Shown here: positions 15,650 through 25,942 of the stretch, in pieces | Layout: each line of letters starts with the position of its first letter | Numbering within the stretch: the stretch's first letter is position 1 | Source of the DNA: Roseibium sp. MMSF_3412 | Lineage (GTDB): Bacteria > Pseudomonadota > Alphaproteobacteria > Rhizobiales > Stappiaceae | Length of the DNA stretch: 64,000 bases | Direction: 5' to 3' | NCBI RefSeq assembly: GCF_030733265.1 | Contig: NZ_JASHJI010000002.1 | Coordinates: 1 to 64,000 of the forward strand | Made by a program: the position numbers and the translations under genes | The notes under the pieces: generated by a model | Database searches by the model: none | Told to the model about the DNA's origin: nothing | Seen by the model: the letters and a program-made list of their open reading frames with translations, nothing else

Positions 15650-18600
15650 TTAGCTTGTTGGCGTTTCGCTGCCTTTGCCGGGCAGCGCAGGGCGTCCTTT
15701 TGCCCTGAGCAGCCGGCGTCCGCTCGCGACGGACTGGCCGAAATCCCTCTGGATCGCAAGCATCGACGGCACAAGCAGGATCACCAGAAACAGGCCGACG
15801 CCCAACCCGTAGGAAAGCGTGATGACGGTCGGCTTGAGGAACTGCGCCTGGCGGCTGGTCTCAAAGAGCAGCGGCGCCAGGCCGAACACGGTCGTCGCGG
15901 TTGTCAGGACAACAGCACGCAGCCGGTCGCAGACCCCGTTGATGAGTGCCTGCCGGAACGGGTGGTTGCGCGCGTATTCATCAATCGTGGTCACAAGCAC
16001 AATGCTGTCATTGATGATGATTCCGGACATGCCGATAAAGCCGACGACCGAGAACATCGATAGCGGCACACCGTGGATGTAGTGCCCCCAAAGCATGCCG
16101 ATCGAACCGAAGGGTATGATGATCATGATCATCAGCGGCCGCGTCCAGGATTCGAAAATCCAGCACAGCACGAGATAGATCCCGGCAAGGCAAAGCGCGA
16201 AGCCGATCATTGCGTCCGACAGGAAGGACCTTTCCTGCTCGGCCAGTCCGGCCAACTCGCTCTCAACATCGAACTCGGCAGCCAGCTGCGGCAACAGTTC
16301 GTTTTCCAGGAAAGCCGTCACCCGGGCCGCCGCCTCGGGATCGTCTTCCGAAACATCCCCGCTGACCGTCAGGGTTCGCAGGCCGTCGCTGCGCCGGATG
16401 GACGCAAATCCGTAGGTGCTGTCGGCCTGGACGATCTCGCTCAGGGAAACATAGGTGCCCGCCTCCGTGCGAATGCGTGTGGAATAGAGGAACGACGCGT
16501 CCGTTTCCTCGTCCGGCATCAGCACCTTCACCTTTGCGGTGCGCCGGCCGACCGGAAACTCCGCGACCTCGATGCCCTCAAGACGATTGCGCAGGATGCG
16601 CGCTACATCATCGGTGCTGAAACCGAGCGCCTCTCCCTTGGGTGTCAGGCTGAGATTGAGCTCCGGCTTGTCATAGGCCAGCGTATCCTCGAGCGCACTG
16701 ACGCCCGGAAGCGGTGCCAGTGCCTGCTTGAGGCTTTCCGCCGCCGCCTTCAGGTTCTCCGTCGAGGTTCCGTAAAGCCGGACATCGATCGCATCGCCGC
16801 CCGGGCCCGAACGTTCACCACGCACGGCAAGCGTTTCAAGCAGTGGCGGTCGTTGGATTTCCTTGCGCCAGTCGCCGATGAACTTGAACGCGGAATAGGG
16901 CCGCAGATCCGGATCGATCAGTTCAATCGAGATCCCGCCGAGCTGATCGACGTCCTTGCTGTCGGCACCGCTCAGACCGCGTCCGGCGGTGCCACCGACG
17001 GTCGACAGGGCGAACCGGACCGGAGCATCGCCGTATTGCTCGCCATACCGCTGGTTGACGACATCCAGGGCCCGCTCCATTTCCGCGATCATCGCCTTGG
17101 TGTCGTCCCGGTCCGCGCCGGGCATCATGGCGATGCTGGCGGAAACAACCGAGCGTTCCGGAGCATTGAAGAACCGCCAGCGGACACTGCCGTCAAAAAA
17201 CAGCGCCAGCGACAGCAGCAGCACCATTGACGCAAACCCGAGCGCCGGATAGCGGACGGTGAGGATCCAGCCGATAAACCGCCGGAAGACGCGCTCCCGG
17301 AACCAGACGAAGCCACGATTGAAGACCCTGTTGGGCATGTCGTACCAGCGCTGTTTCTTGCTGGCGGAAAGGGCATGGTTCATATGCGCGGGCAGGATGA
17401 GAAAACACTCCACCAGGCTCGCGATCAGCACCACGGCCACCGTGAAGGGAATGTCGGCAATGAGCGTTCCGAACCGGCCGCCGACAAAGATCAGCCCGAC
17501 AAAGGCAATCAGGGTTGTAATGGATGCGGTGAAGACGGGCGCCGTCATCCGCCGCGCGGCAAGGCTTGCGGCCTCCGGGGGCGGGTAGCCTTTCCGATGC
17601 AGCGAGTCCGCGTGTTCGCCCACCACAATGGCATCATCCACCACGATACCGAGACAGATGATCAGTGCGAACACAGACACCATGTTGAGGGTCAGACCGA
17701 AGGCATACATCAGGCCAATGGTTGCAAACATGGCGACGGGAATCCCCGCCGCAACCCAGAAGGCCGTGCGCGCGGACAGGAACAGAAACAGGAAGGCCAG
17801 AACCAGCCCGAGGCCGAACAGACCGTTTTCGACCAGGATATTCATCCGGTCGATGATGTTCTGCGAACGTGTCCGCGTCAGCTGAACCACGACATTTTCC
17901 GGAAGCGTCTTCTGATACTCCGCAGTGATGCGCTCGACCGCACGCTGGATCGAAATCGTGTCTCCCTGGGCACTCCGGTCAACACGCAGAACGACCGCAG
18001 GCATACCCTTGTGATAATAGGCCCGGCCGCTCTCCACGCCTTCGGTCACGATATCCGCGACGGCTCGAAGTTCCAGCTTCTCACCCTGGCTCGGAGCCCT
18101 CAGAACGATCTCCCCCAGTTCCTGCTCACTGCGCCGCGTCTGACCGGTTCTCAGGCGCGCACCGCTGCCGCTGACATCTCCCGCCGGTGTGGTTTCCATT
18201 TCCGAGGTTACGACATCGGCGACATCACGAAGGGTCAGATCATGCCGCACCAGCATACCTTCGCCGACATTGATCCGGATAATCGGATTTGCCAGCCCCT
18301 GGATCGACACGCGTGTAACGCCATCACGGAACAGCACGGTTTGCAGATCTTCGGCAAATCGGGCCAACTGGTCGATATCCACGGGACCGTAAATCACGAC
18401 ATCCGTGACCCGGTCCCTATAGACACCGCGGCTGACGACAGGCTCTTCAATCCCTTCTGGCAGGCTGGATCGTGCCTGATCCACGGCGGCCTTGACCTCG
18501 TCGGTCGCCTGGCCCATGTCCCAGCCGTCTTCAAACTCAAGATTGATCGACGCGCGGCCTTCACGCGACACCGACGTCGCCTCGTCGACACCGTTGATGG

Positions 18601-18844
18601 CCAGAAGCTGAGGACCGAGAATTTCCACCACCGACAGGTCGAGATCGTCGGGGCCGGCGCCGGGCCAGGAAATGTCGACGTCGACTTCCTCTCGCACGAA
18701 ATCGGGAAAGAACTGCGTTCTGATCTGCGATCCGGCTGCAATACCGGCGAGAAGCATCAACGCCAGAAGCAGGTTCGCCGCTGTGCGGTGGCGCACCATG
18801 TAGTCCAGAAAGGATGCAAACCGTGGTCCGCCGGGAGAACGCAT
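15650..18844 (-). CDS. RND efflux transporter inner-membrane permease (AcrB/HAE1-like)
   Basis: A 1064-residue proton-driven RND pump. There are two repeats, each with a first transmembrane helix, a large periplasmic loop and a helix bundle. The proton-relay pair D403-D404 is present in GIVVDDAIVVGEH (TM4). The FPDF sequence after TM1 is typical. No MexB-type substrate-loop landmarks can be used to name the drug, so the substrate is open. It follows its adaptor gene by 48 bp in the same direction, which gives an adaptor-permease operon; no TolC-like outer channel is encoded nearby. The start ATG 18844 is at the beginning of a short polar N-terminus before TM1. Confidence 0.95.
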   Translation of the reverse strand: MRSPGGPRFASFLDYMVRHRTAANLLLALMLLAGIAAGSQIRTQFFPDFVREEVDVDISWPGAGPDDLDLSVVEILGPQLLAINGVDEATSVSREGRASINLEFEDGWDMGQATDEVKAAVDQARSSLPEGIEEPVVSRGVYRDRVTDVVIYGPVDIDQLARFAEDLQTVLFRDGVTRVSIQGLANPIIRINVGEGMLVRHDLTLRDVADVVTSEMETTPAGDVSGSGARLRTGQTRRSEQELGEIVLRAPSQGEKLELRAVADIVTEGVESGRAYYHKGMPAVVLRVDRSAQGDTISIQRAVERITAEYQKTLPENVVVQLTRTRSQNIIDRMNILVENGLFGLGLVLAFLFLFLSARTAFWVAAGIPVAMFATIGLMYAFGLTLNMVSVFALIICLGIVVDDAIVVGEHADSLHRKGYPPPEAASLAARRMTAPVFTASITTLIAFVGLIFVGGRFGTLIADIPFTVAVVLIASLVECFLILPAHMNHALSASKKQRWYDMPNRVFNRGFVWFRERVFRRFIGWILTVRYPALGFASMVLLLSLALFFDGSVRWRFFNAPERSVVSASIAMMPGADRDDTKAMIAEMERALDVVNQRYGEQYGDAPVRFALSTVGGTAGRGLSGADSKDVDQLGGISIELIDPDLRPYSAFKFIGDWRKEIQRPPLLETLAVRGERSGPGGDAIDVRLYGTSTENLKAAAESLKQALAPLPGVSALEDTLAYDKPELNLSLTPKGEALGFSTDDVARILRNRLEGIEVAEFPVGRRTAKVKVLMPDEETDASFLYSTRIRTEAGTYVSLSEIVQADSTYGFASIRRSDGLRTLTVSGDVSEDDPEAAARVTAFLENELLPQLAAEFDVESELAGLAEQERSFLSDAMIGFALCLAGIYLVLCWIFESWTRPLMIMIIIPFGSIGMLWGHYIHGVPLSMFSVVGFIGMSGIIINDSIVLVTTIDEYARNHPFRQALINGVCDRLRAVVLTTATTVFGLAPLLFETSRQAQFLKPTVITLSYGLGVGLFLVILLVPSMLAIQRDFGQSVASGRRLLRAKGRPALPGKGSETPTS

Positions 18845-18892
18845 TCAATCACTCCAGTCTCGGCACGAACGGGCACGCGCGGTGAACCTGCC

Positions 18893-20395
18893 CTAACCCT
18901 TGCGCCCCTGCCGCTCTTCAAGCCGGTCAACCAGGTCCTTGGGCACCATCGGCTCGTTCAACAGCGCGAGCAGACGCGCCTTGCGGTTTTCGGGCATGTT
19001 GGAATTCGTCAGCTGGGCAATCAGCGCCGCGCGCCGTTCCGGTTCCAGGGCAACCAGGTCGCCAGCGGGCTGTGCGGCCCCTTCTGTTGCGCTTGCGGTA
19101 ACGGGAGAGTCGTTCTGAGGCTCCGCTCCCTGACCTCGGCGCGGCGACACCTTCAGGCCCTTGCCGAGTTGCGGAAGGCGTTCGCGCACGTAATCGGTGC
19201 CGAACGGAACGTCGGCGATCAGCACATCATTCGCCATGCGCCGCAGGACGCGCGCCCTGATCTCATCCAGGCGCTCGTCTTCGGTAACGATCAGGAGCCG
19301 TCCGTCCTCCGTGACGGCCGCCGCCGGCACCGCGACAACATTCGCCAGTTCCGGTTCCTCAACCGCAACCTTGACAAAATCCCCCGGGCGCAGAACCGTT
19401 CCGGCCTCGATCTCCAGAGTTGCGAACAATGTTCTTCCGGCTTCGCCTTCGGACACGATCGCAGCTGCCCTGTCTATGCGTCCGGGAACCTCGACGGACC
19501 TGCCGCCGAGTTGAAGGGTGACCGTGACGGGTGCCTTGACCAGCTTTCCGCTTTGGTCGAGAAGACGCGAAAATTCAGCGGTCGACAGCGAGAACTTCAC
19601 TTCAAGGGCCGTGGGATCAATCAGCATCGCCAGCGTTTCGGAAGGACTCACGCGGCGTCCGAGCGTTGCATCAACTTCCGCCAGATACCCGTAAAACGGC
19701 GCTGTGAGTGTGGTTTCCTGCAGGACACGTTCGGCATCTTCAAGAGCCAGGCTGGCGCGCTGCACCGTCAGGTCCATGCGTTCCACGCGCCTGCGCGCAG
19801 CGATCACGGACTGCAGCCGGTTGTTCAAAGACTGCTCCAGCGAAGCGACTGCAAGTTCTTCCGTTTCAACCTGCACGGCGGTCGAATAGCCCTTGTCCTT
19901 CAACTGAGACTGCCGTTCCAGCGCCTGTTTGCGCAGGTCCAGCTGGCGGCGCGCGGCTTCCAGTTCCTGTTCGGCGACAATGATGGCTTCTTCGGCCTCG
20001 GCCTTTTGCGCTTCGGCATCGGCAAGCGCAGCCTCCGCATCGAGGAACTGGAATTCTGCGTTCGCAGGGTCAATTCTCAGGAGGAGTTCACCTTCGGCAA
20101 CGGCCGCACCGTCACGAAACTTGCTCGCGACATCAACGAGACGCCCTTCGGAACTTGCCCTCAGCTGGAGGGTTCGCCAGCTTTCGATTTCACCATAGGC
20201 AATCGTGACCGGGCTGATCGATTGCGGCGTGAGCGGCGCAACATTGACGGTGTAGCTGCGCTCGCGCGCCGGCCGTTCGCGCACGGTTTCCTCGGCCGTC
20301 ATGGCACCATACAACCTGTAGGCTCCGAAACCTGCGAAGCCGACCATGATCGCCATCAATGCCAGACCGACAAGTCCGCGCATCAAAAACCGCAT
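18893..20395 (-). CDS. RND efflux periplasmic adaptor subunit (HlyD/MFP family)
   Basis: A 500-residue membrane-anchored periplasmic adaptor linking the RND pump to an outer-membrane channel. One N-terminal transmembrane anchor (about 8-28) is followed by the lipoyl half-motif, a long alpha-hairpin (about 125-215, rich in Ala/Glu, EAEAQKAEAEEAI), a second lipoyl half (TLTAPFYGYLAEVDATLGRR), and beta-barrel domains. The C-terminal 100 residues are an extra Pro/Ala/Glu-rich and then helical region, longer than in AcrA. RBS GGAGAGG precedes the ATG at 20395. First gene of the operon with the permease at 15650-18844. Confidence 0.93.
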   Translation of the reverse strand: MRFLMRGLVGLALMAIMVGFAGFGAYRLYGAMTAEETVRERPARERSYTVNVAPLTPQSISPVTIAYGEIESWRTLQLRASSEGRLVDVASKFRDGAAVAEGELLLRIDPANAEFQFLDAEAALADAEAQKAEAEEAIIVAEQELEAARRQLDLRKQALERQSQLKDKGYSTAVQVETEELAVASLEQSLNNRLQSVIAARRRVERMDLTVQRASLALEDAERVLQETTLTAPFYGYLAEVDATLGRRVSPSETLAMLIDPTALEVKFSLSTAEFSRLLDQSGKLVKAPVTVTLQLGGRSVEVPGRIDRAAAIVSEGEAGRTLFATLEIEAGTVLRPGDFVKVAVEEPELANVVAVPAAAVTEDGRLLIVTEDERLDEIRARVLRRMANDVLIADVPFGTDYVRERLPQLGKGLKVSPRRGQGAEPQNDSPVTASATEGAAQPAGDLVALEPERRAALIAQLTNSNMPENRKARLLALLNEPMVPKDLVDRLEERQGRKG

Positions 20396-20523
20396 TCACC
20401 TCTCCACTTTAACCGCCGTGCCAACCTGCCAAGTGCGCTGTCCTGACATCCAATATGGCGCCGAGACCCTGTTTTACCATGGACTTGGAGCAAATTTCGT
20501 AAAAGCTTGTATCCACTTGTAAC

Positions 20524-20558
20524 AAAAAAACCGGCCCCTTCCGGAACCGGTCTTTTTT
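20524..20558 (-). terminator. Intrinsic terminator of the outer-membrane protein gene
   Basis: A GC-rich imperfect hairpin (ACCGG at 20530-20534 with CCGGT at 20547-20551, and inner TTCCGGAA) sits between an A-run (20524-20530) and a T-run (20552-20558). On the minus strand it gives a stem followed by seven Ts right after the omp stop codon. It can work in either direction. Confidence 0.8.
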
Positions 20559-20578
20559 GAAATCAGATGCGACGGGTG

Positions 20579-21247
20579 TCAGAACTTGTAGCCGACACCG
20601 AAACGCACGAGCTGATTGCTGAAGTCGGACGTCACGCCAGTCCCGTTCAGGTTGAAATCCTGGTCGCCGAAATCCTGGTAGGCGTAATCGAGGCGCGCGG
20701 TCACGTTGTTGGTGATTGCAGCTTCACCGCCGACACCCAGCGTCCATCCGACAGCGGTTTTGCTGTCCTTGTCGCCGTTGCCGGAGACTTCAAGATCCGC
20801 CAGTGCCAGACCGCCTGCACCGTAGACCAGATACCGGTCGAAGGCATAACCGATGCGGGCGCGAATGTTCGAGTTCCAGTCCGATTTGGACTTCAGCGAG
20901 ACACCGCCGGCCGACTTCGTGTCTTCCAGATCGGACAAGGTGAAGTCCGCTTCCGCACCAACGACGACGTTGGGCGTAACCTGGTAGTTGTAGCCGGTGT
21001 AAAGACCGCCTGCGACGCCATTGGCATCGGTATCGAGGTTGGTTCCGCCGAACCGGTTGTCGAAACTTCCGAATGACCAGCCGAGATTGCCGCCGACATA
21101 GATGCCGGTCCAGTCGATGCTCTGCTGCTGGGCCGGAACAGCCTCATAGGCAGGGGCCGGTGCCTGAGGAAGGTCCGCAGCCAGAACCGGGGCGGTTCCC
21201 ACTGTTGCGGCAGTCACTGCCAGGCCTGCAAGCGCAAGACGTTTCAT
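20579..21247 (-). CDS. Outer-membrane beta-barrel protein (Omp25/31-like porin family)
   Basis: A 222-residue outer-membrane protein. The signal peptide ends near PVLAAD (residue 23-24). The mature protein starts with a Pro/Ala linker and then WTGIYVGGNLGWSFG, typical of the small 8-stranded barrels of alphaproteobacteria such as Omp25/Omp31. Alternating hydrophobic/polar strands and a C-terminal aromatic (VRFGVGYKF) fit barrel assembly by Bam. The likely role is envelope structure; pore function is uncertain. The ATG at 21247 has a possible RBS (GGAG) upstream on its strand. Confidence 0.92.
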   Translation of the reverse strand: MKRLALAGLAVTAATVGTAPVLAADLPQAPAPAYEAVPAQQQSIDWTGIYVGGNLGWSFGSFDNRFGGTNLDTDANGVAGGLYTGYNYQVTPNVVVGAEADFTLSDLEDTKSAGGVSLKSKSDWNSNIRARIGYAFDRYLVYGAGGLALADLEVSGNGDKDSKTAVGWTLGVGGEAAITNNVTARLDYAYQDFGDQDFNLNGTGVTSDFSNQLVRFGVGYKF

Positions 21248-21592
21248 GAATGATACTCCAGATCCATACTATCCATACTGAGCTGGCCAAGTTCTTTGAC
21301 CAGGCAAAAGGGACGGTTATGCCGCGCCCTCACTCCCCCGGTAACGACATATGGGGAGCGTTTGTGGCGGATCGGGATTTAGATTTGGGAGTTTTGATGA
21401 CAAATCAGGGCAACAATCTGTCAAGATGAACGCGGCGTTAAGCGAGTTGCAATTTGCGATGAAACCGGAACAAAGATGCTTGTCCCCGGGTTTCCCCGTA
21501 CCAATCTATTGCGTATAAGGCGCCCAACTGATTTGCGCGCTCCCTCCGAAACCGTGCGCGCGGATCGCAAAAACCCGAACCGGAACTCGTAG
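21248..21592. other. 345-bp divergent intergenic region (omp / antiporter)
   Basis: No gene seen. It must hold the promoters of the omp gene (minus) and the antiporter (plus). Near the omp start there is a short direct repeat of TATGGA as read on the minus strand. I cannot pick -10/-35 boxes with confidence. Confidence 0.5.
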
Positions 21593-22606
21593 ATGCTGTT
21601 TGACTATATTAGCCTCGCTGGCGGATTGGTTGTGCTGATTATTGCCGGCGATGTCTTGGTCAGGGGCTCTGTGGGTATCGCGCAGCGGCTGGGGATTCCC
21701 AATCTGGTCATCGGTCTGACTATTGTCGCCTTCGGAACGTCCGCACCGGAACTCGTCATTTCTCTGAAGGCCGCGCTGGAAGACGCGGGCGGCATCGCGA
21801 TCGGTAACGTGGTCGGCTCCAACATTGCCAATGTTCTGCTCGTGCTCGGAATGCCGGCGCTCATCGCGGCGACACCCTGCGGAGAGGACGGGGCGACCCG
21901 CAACGCCATTTTCATGGTTGCTGTCACCGTCGTTTTCATCGGCCTGTGCTTTTTTACGCCAATCGGGCTTCCGGCCGGGATCGTGCTGCTGGTTCTGCTT
22001 GCGATGTTTCTCACCGCTTCGACAATCACCGCACGCCGTCACCGGAAGGAGCAGAGGTCCATCTCCGCCGCATCGGCGGGAGCTGCCGTTGCCGACGCCG
22101 AGATCGAACAGGACGATACGCTGGATGATGTCGAGGATGTGCCCGACTCGGTCTGGATCGCTCTTGTCTATATTGTGCTTGGTCTCGTCGGACTTCCACT
22201 GGGTGCGCATTTCACGATTACCGGGGCCACCGACATTGCGTCCCATTGGGGCGTCAGCGAAGCCGTCATCGGCCTGACGGTCATCGCGCTTGGAACGTCG
22301 CTGCCCGAACTCGCCACAACGGTGATGGCCGCCATCCGGCAGCACGGCGCCGTCGCGATCGGCAACGTCATCGGTTCGAACATCTTCAACCTGCTTGCAA
22401 TCATCGGCATCACGGCGGTCGTTGTTCCGATCGATGTGCCGCCGGAGGTTCTCAAGCTCGATGTCTGGGTCATGCTGGCTTGCGCCGTGTTGCTGGCGGT
22501 TCTCTCAGGCTTCCGCATTTGTCTGGGCAAGATTTCGGGCCTCGCGATGACGGCCGCCTACTGCCTTTACATCACCACGGTCTACATGCTCGGCCACGTC
22601 AACTGA
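21593..22606 (+). CDS. Calcium/sodium antiporter (CaCA family)
   Basis: A 337-residue inner-membrane exchanger of the YrbG type. Two inverted alpha-repeats are visible, each with the ion-binding GTS(A/L)PEL sequence (GTSAPEL in the first half, GTSLPEL in the second) and with IGNVVGSNIANVL and IGNVIGSNIFNLL. A central acidic cytoplasmic loop (IEQDDTLDDVEDVPD) separates the halves. Around ten hydrophobic segments. The start ATG 21593 begins directly before the first helix. Stand-alone, 68 bp before uvrC on the same strand. Confidence 0.93.
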   Translation: MLFDYISLAGGLVVLIIAGDVLVRGSVGIAQRLGIPNLVIGLTIVAFGTSAPELVISLKAALEDAGGIAIGNVVGSNIANVLLVLGMPALIAATPCGEDGATRNAIFMVAVTVVFIGLCFFTPIGLPAGIVLLVLLAMFLTASTITARRHRKEQRSISAASAGAAVADAEIEQDDTLDDVEDVPDSVWIALVYIVLGLVGLPLGAHFTITGATDIASHWGVSEAVIGLTVIALGTSLPELATTVMAAIRQHGAVAIGNVIGSNIFNLLAIIGITAVVVPIDVPPEVLKLDVWVMLACAVLLAVLSGFRICLGKISGLAMTAAYCLYITTVYMLGHVN

Positions 22607-22674
22607 CGTATGAGGCAGTTGATCGCGGGAGCCACTAGGCAAACCCTCTTTCCCAAAGGGCCTGGGGCGCTTAA

Positions 22675-24660
22675 ATGTCTGGTATGCAGGACGGATCCGA
22701 TTCTCCAGTCGCCGGCGGCGACACGCCAGCCGAAGACCGCGCTCAAACCAAAAAGGGCGTGGAGGTCATTGCCAATGAAGTAAAGCGTTTGCCGAACGGT
22801 CCCGGCGTCTACCGGATGCTGGACGAAAACGGTGACGTTCTTTACGTCGGCAAGGCGCGAAGCCTCAAGAAAAGAGTAACCAGCTACACCCGGCTCCAGG
22901 GACAGTCCAACCGGATCATGCGGATGATCCTGTCGACGGCCGCGATGGAATTTGTGGTCACGAAGACGGAACCCGAAGCCCTGCTTCTGGAAGCCAACCT
23001 GATCAAGCGGCTCAGGCCGAGGTTCAATGTCCTGCTCAGGGACGACAAGTCGTTTCCCTATATCCTGGTGACCGGCGACCACGAGGCGGCCGCGATCGTC
23101 AAGCACAGGGGCGCCCGCAAGCGCAAGGGCGACTATTTCGGCCCCTTTGCCTCCGCCGGTGCGGTCGACAGGACAATCAACGCGCTTCAGAAAGCGTTTC
23201 TCATCCGCACGTGTTCGGACAGCTATTACGAGAACCGGTCGCGCCCCTGTCTCCAGTATCAGATCAAGCGCTGCGCCGGACCCTGCACAGGCGAGATCGA
23301 TCCGCAGGACTATGCAGGCCTGGTCTCCGAGGCAAAGGCCTTTCTGTCGGGCCGCAGCCAGTTGATCAAGAAGCAGCTTGCCGAGCAGATGGAAGCTGCC
23401 TCCGCGGACCTGGAATTCGAGCGCGCGGCAATCTACCGGGACAGACTGTCCGCCCTGTCCCACGTGCAGGCGCATCAGGGGATCAACCCACAGTCGGTTC
23501 AGGAAGCGGACGTCTTTGCCATTCATCAGGAAGGCGGCCAGTCCTGCGTGCAGGTCTTTTTCTTCCGGACAGGTCAGAACTGGGGAAACAGGGCCTATTT
23601 CCCGAAAGCCGACAAGACCCTCGGCGAAGCGGAAGTGCTGGAGAGCTTTCTGGCACAGTTCTATGACGACAAACCCGCCCCGAAACAGATCCTGTTGTCG
23701 CATGGACTTGCCGAGCAGGATTTGCTCGCCGAGGCGCTGAGCGAACGGACGGCCCGCAAGGTCGATGTCGCCGTTCCCAAGCGCGGCGAAAAAAAGGATC
23801 TGGTCGATCATGCGCTGACCAACGCGCGCGAAGCGCTCGGACGGCGGCTTGCGGAAACCTCCAGCCAGGCCCGTCTGCTCAAGGGGGTCTCGGAAGCCTT
23901 TGCGCTGAGCGCAGCCCCGCGCCGGATAGAGGTGTACGACAACTCCCACATCATGGGCACCAACGCGGTTGGCGGCATGATCGTTGCTGGCGCGGAAGGG
24001 TTCGCGAAAGGTCAGTATCGAAAGTTCAACATCAAGTCCGAAGACCTCGTCCCCGGAGACGACTACGGCATGATGCGCGAGGTTCTGACACGGCGTTTCT
24101 CTCGCCTGCTGAAAGAAAGTGCCCGTGCGGCGAACCCCGCTTCGCAAGAAGATCTCGCAGCTGACGGCACCGAAGCCGACGCAAGCGCGCAGGAAAGCAC
24201 CGCTGACATGCCTGACTGGCCCGATCTGGTTCTGATTGACGGCGGGCTCGGGCAGTTGAACGCGGCAAGGGAAACCCTGGAAGAACTCGGTATCACGGAC
24301 GTTCCCCTTGTCGGCATCGCCAAGGGACCGGACCGCGACGCCGGACGCGAGAAGTTCTTCATTCCCGGCAAACCATCGTTCATGCTGCCGGAACGCGATC
24401 CCGTGCTCTACTTCGTGCAACGACTGCGAGACGAAGCCCACCGTTTTGCGATCGGCAGCCACCGGGCACGGCGGAAGAAGGACATTGCCAGGAACCCGCT
24501 GGACGAGATTGCCGGGATCGGACCGACCCGCAAGAAGGCGCTTTTGCAGCATTTCGGTACGGCCAAGGCCGTCTCGAAGGCAGGCGTGGACGATCTTGCC
24601 TCGGTCCCCGGAATTTCCGAAGCGATTGCCAAACTGGTCTACGACCACTTCCATGAATGA
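22675..24660 (+). CDS. uvrC: Excinuclease ABC subunit UvrC
   Basis: A 661-residue subunit of the UvrABC nucleotide-excision-repair nuclease that makes the 3' and 5' incisions. The order is: a variable polar head, GIY-YIG nuclease domain (about 41-120, GPGVYRML...VLYVGKA), the Cys-rich [13 protein letters not shown], a UVR domain (about 225-260), the RNase H-like domain with [12 protein letters not shown] and [10 protein letters not shown], and C-terminal helix-hairpin-helix ([17 protein letters not shown]). An acidic insertion (about 485-510, Ala/Glu/Asp rich) splits the RNase H-like domain, as in other alphaproteobacterial UvrC. The ATG 22675 lacks a strong RBS; ATG 22684 is an alternative. 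Confidence 0.97.
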   Translation: MSGMQDGSDSPVAGGDTPAEDRAQTKKGVEVIANEVKRLPNGPGVYRMLDENGDVLYVGKARSLKKRVTSYTRLQGQSNRIMRMILSTAAMEFVVTKTEPEALLLEANLIKRLRPRFNVLLRDDKSFPYILVTGDHEAAAIVKHRGARKRKGDYFGPFASAGAVDRTINALQKAFLIRTCSDSYYENRSRPCLQYQIKRCAGPCTGEIDPQDYAGLVSEAKAFLSGRSQLIKKQLAEQMEAASADLEFERAAIYRDRLSALSHVQAHQGINPQSVQEADVFAIHQEGGQSCVQVFFFRTGQNWGNRAYFPKADKTLGEAEVLESFLAQFYDDKPAPKQILLSHGLAEQDLLAEALSERTARKVDVAVPKRGEKKDLVDHALTNAREALGRRLAETSSQARLLKGVSEAFALSAAPRRIEVYDNSHIMGTNAVGGMIVAGAEGFAKGQYRKFNIKSEDLVPGDDYGMMREVLTRRFSRLLKESARAANPASQEDLAADGTEADASAQESTADMPDWPDLVLIDGGLGQLNAARETLEELGITDVPLVGIAKGPDRDAGREKFFIPGKPSFMLPERDPVLYFVQRLRDEAHRFAIGSHRARRKKDIARNPLDEIAGIGPTRKKALLQHFGTAKAVSKAGVDDLASVPGISEAIAKLVYDHFHE

Positions 24661-24738
24661 TCGCCGGCTCCCGAACCGGATCATGAGTGCGGACCGTGAC
24701 ATTGAAAGCCGTACGTGCGCCAAGGACCTGACCACATA

Positions 24739-25842
24739 ATGTCTTCTTCAAAACCCAAACGACGGCTGCGCATTCTCCCTTCGCTCGCGTCATTCATTTG
24801 CTGGTGCGGATCGCTCGGCGCATTGGTCTTCTGTTCGCTCGGTATCTCTGCTTTCGTCGCGCCGGACTTCTGGTTCACTGACAACATGAGCTTCTTTTTG
24901 AGGCAGTTTCTTGCCGGCGGACTTGCGGGATGCGCTGCCGGTGCGCTTGGACTGATGCTGCCTCACAGGCTTGTCTGGCTCTACAGGTCGGCGTTCGGCC
25001 TTGCCTTTGTCGCTTTCGCGATCCTGACTATCGCAACCGTAACCCGCACCCTGGAAAACACGGCTGCGATCGAGGATCAGGGCCCGGATGGACGCGTCCT
25101 GAAAATCGCCTCGATCAACATTGAAGGCATGTTCCTGGGCGACAAGAGACTGACGAGCTTCCTGGAGCGGGAAAATCCCGACATAGTCGTTTTTCAGGAA
25201 GTGTTGTGGTGGCTCCAGCAGCGCCGCTGGAAACGTCTTGAGCTTCCCGTGGGAAGCCGGGGCGAAAACGGTTTTCCGGAACACCTGGCCGTCGGCGCGG
25301 ACGAGAACCTCGTTGTCTACTCGAAACTTCCCATTCTGGAGACCAGATCGAAAATCGTGCCTGGAGACCTGCACGAGGGCGCCAGCGTGATCCACCAGGC
25401 CGACCGGGAACTCCTTGAAGCGACACTGGACACGGGAGCCCGGCCCCTGAACCTGATTTCCGTCCATCCCGACAGTCCAAGAAACGAAATCAGATGGCAA
25501 AACAAGAGGCGGTACTTTGAAGAGGCCGATAGAACCATCCGTGGTCTTCAGGACGAAAACGACGATCCGCTGCTCGTAATCGGGGACTGGAACAGCGCGC
25601 CCTGGTCCGCGCGCTTTCAAAGAACGCTGTTTGAAAACGAACTGCGGACCGCCTATCCCGGCGGTTGGCCAAGAACGACGCGGTTCTTCTTCGACTACCG
25701 CCTCTACTGGATCCTGGGGTCTCCCGTCGACCAGTTCGCCGTCTCGAAAGACGTCAAGGTTCTGAATGTATCGACAGGACCCAACATCGGCTCCGATCAT
25801 CTGCCGCTCATTGTGGAGATCGAACTGCCTGCGAAGAACTGA
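24739..25842 (+). CDS. Membrane-anchored endonuclease/exonuclease/phosphatase (EEP) family protein
   Basis: A 367-residue protein. Three hydrophobic helices in the first 110 residues precede an EEP-fold domain (about 118-365). The domain shows KIASINIEGMFL, the metal-site Glu in VVFQEVLWW, HPDSPRN, GDWNSAPWS (Asp-x-Asn) and the terminal SDHLPLIVEIEL with the catalytic Asp-His. Such proteins hydrolyse phosphodiesters or phosphoesters of nucleic acids, lipids or sugars; the substrate is open. The domain probably faces the periplasm. ATG 24739 is chosen over GTG 24715. Confidence 0.85.
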   Translation: MSSSKPKRRLRILPSLASFICWCGSLGALVFCSLGISAFVAPDFWFTDNMSFFLRQFLAGGLAGCAAGALGLMLPHRLVWLYRSAFGLAFVAFAILTIATVTRTLENTAAIEDQGPDGRVLKIASINIEGMFLGDKRLTSFLERENPDIVVFQEVLWWLQQRRWKRLELPVGSRGENGFPEHLAVGADENLVVYSKLPILETRSKIVPGDLHEGASVIHQADRELLEATLDTGARPLNLISVHPDSPRNEIRWQNKRRYFEEADRTIRGLQDENDDPLLVIGDWNSAPWSARFQRTLFENELRTAYPGGWPRTTRFFFDYRLYWILGSPVDQFAVSKDVKVLNVSTGPNIGSDHLPLIVEIELPAKN

Positions 25843-25942
25843 TCCCGGCTATTCCCTGTGACTTCAGGGCAAAAGTGTTTGAGGCTGCCGCGCAGATTGG
25901 GAACACTGCGGAGATCTTCAATCCGATTCTCCGACGATCAGA

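Noticed and set aside
17375..20446. Very long plus-strand open frame (about 1020 codons) over the RND operon
   Set aside because: Antisense shadow of GC-rich third positions; the minus-strand pump and adaptor carry all conserved motifs.
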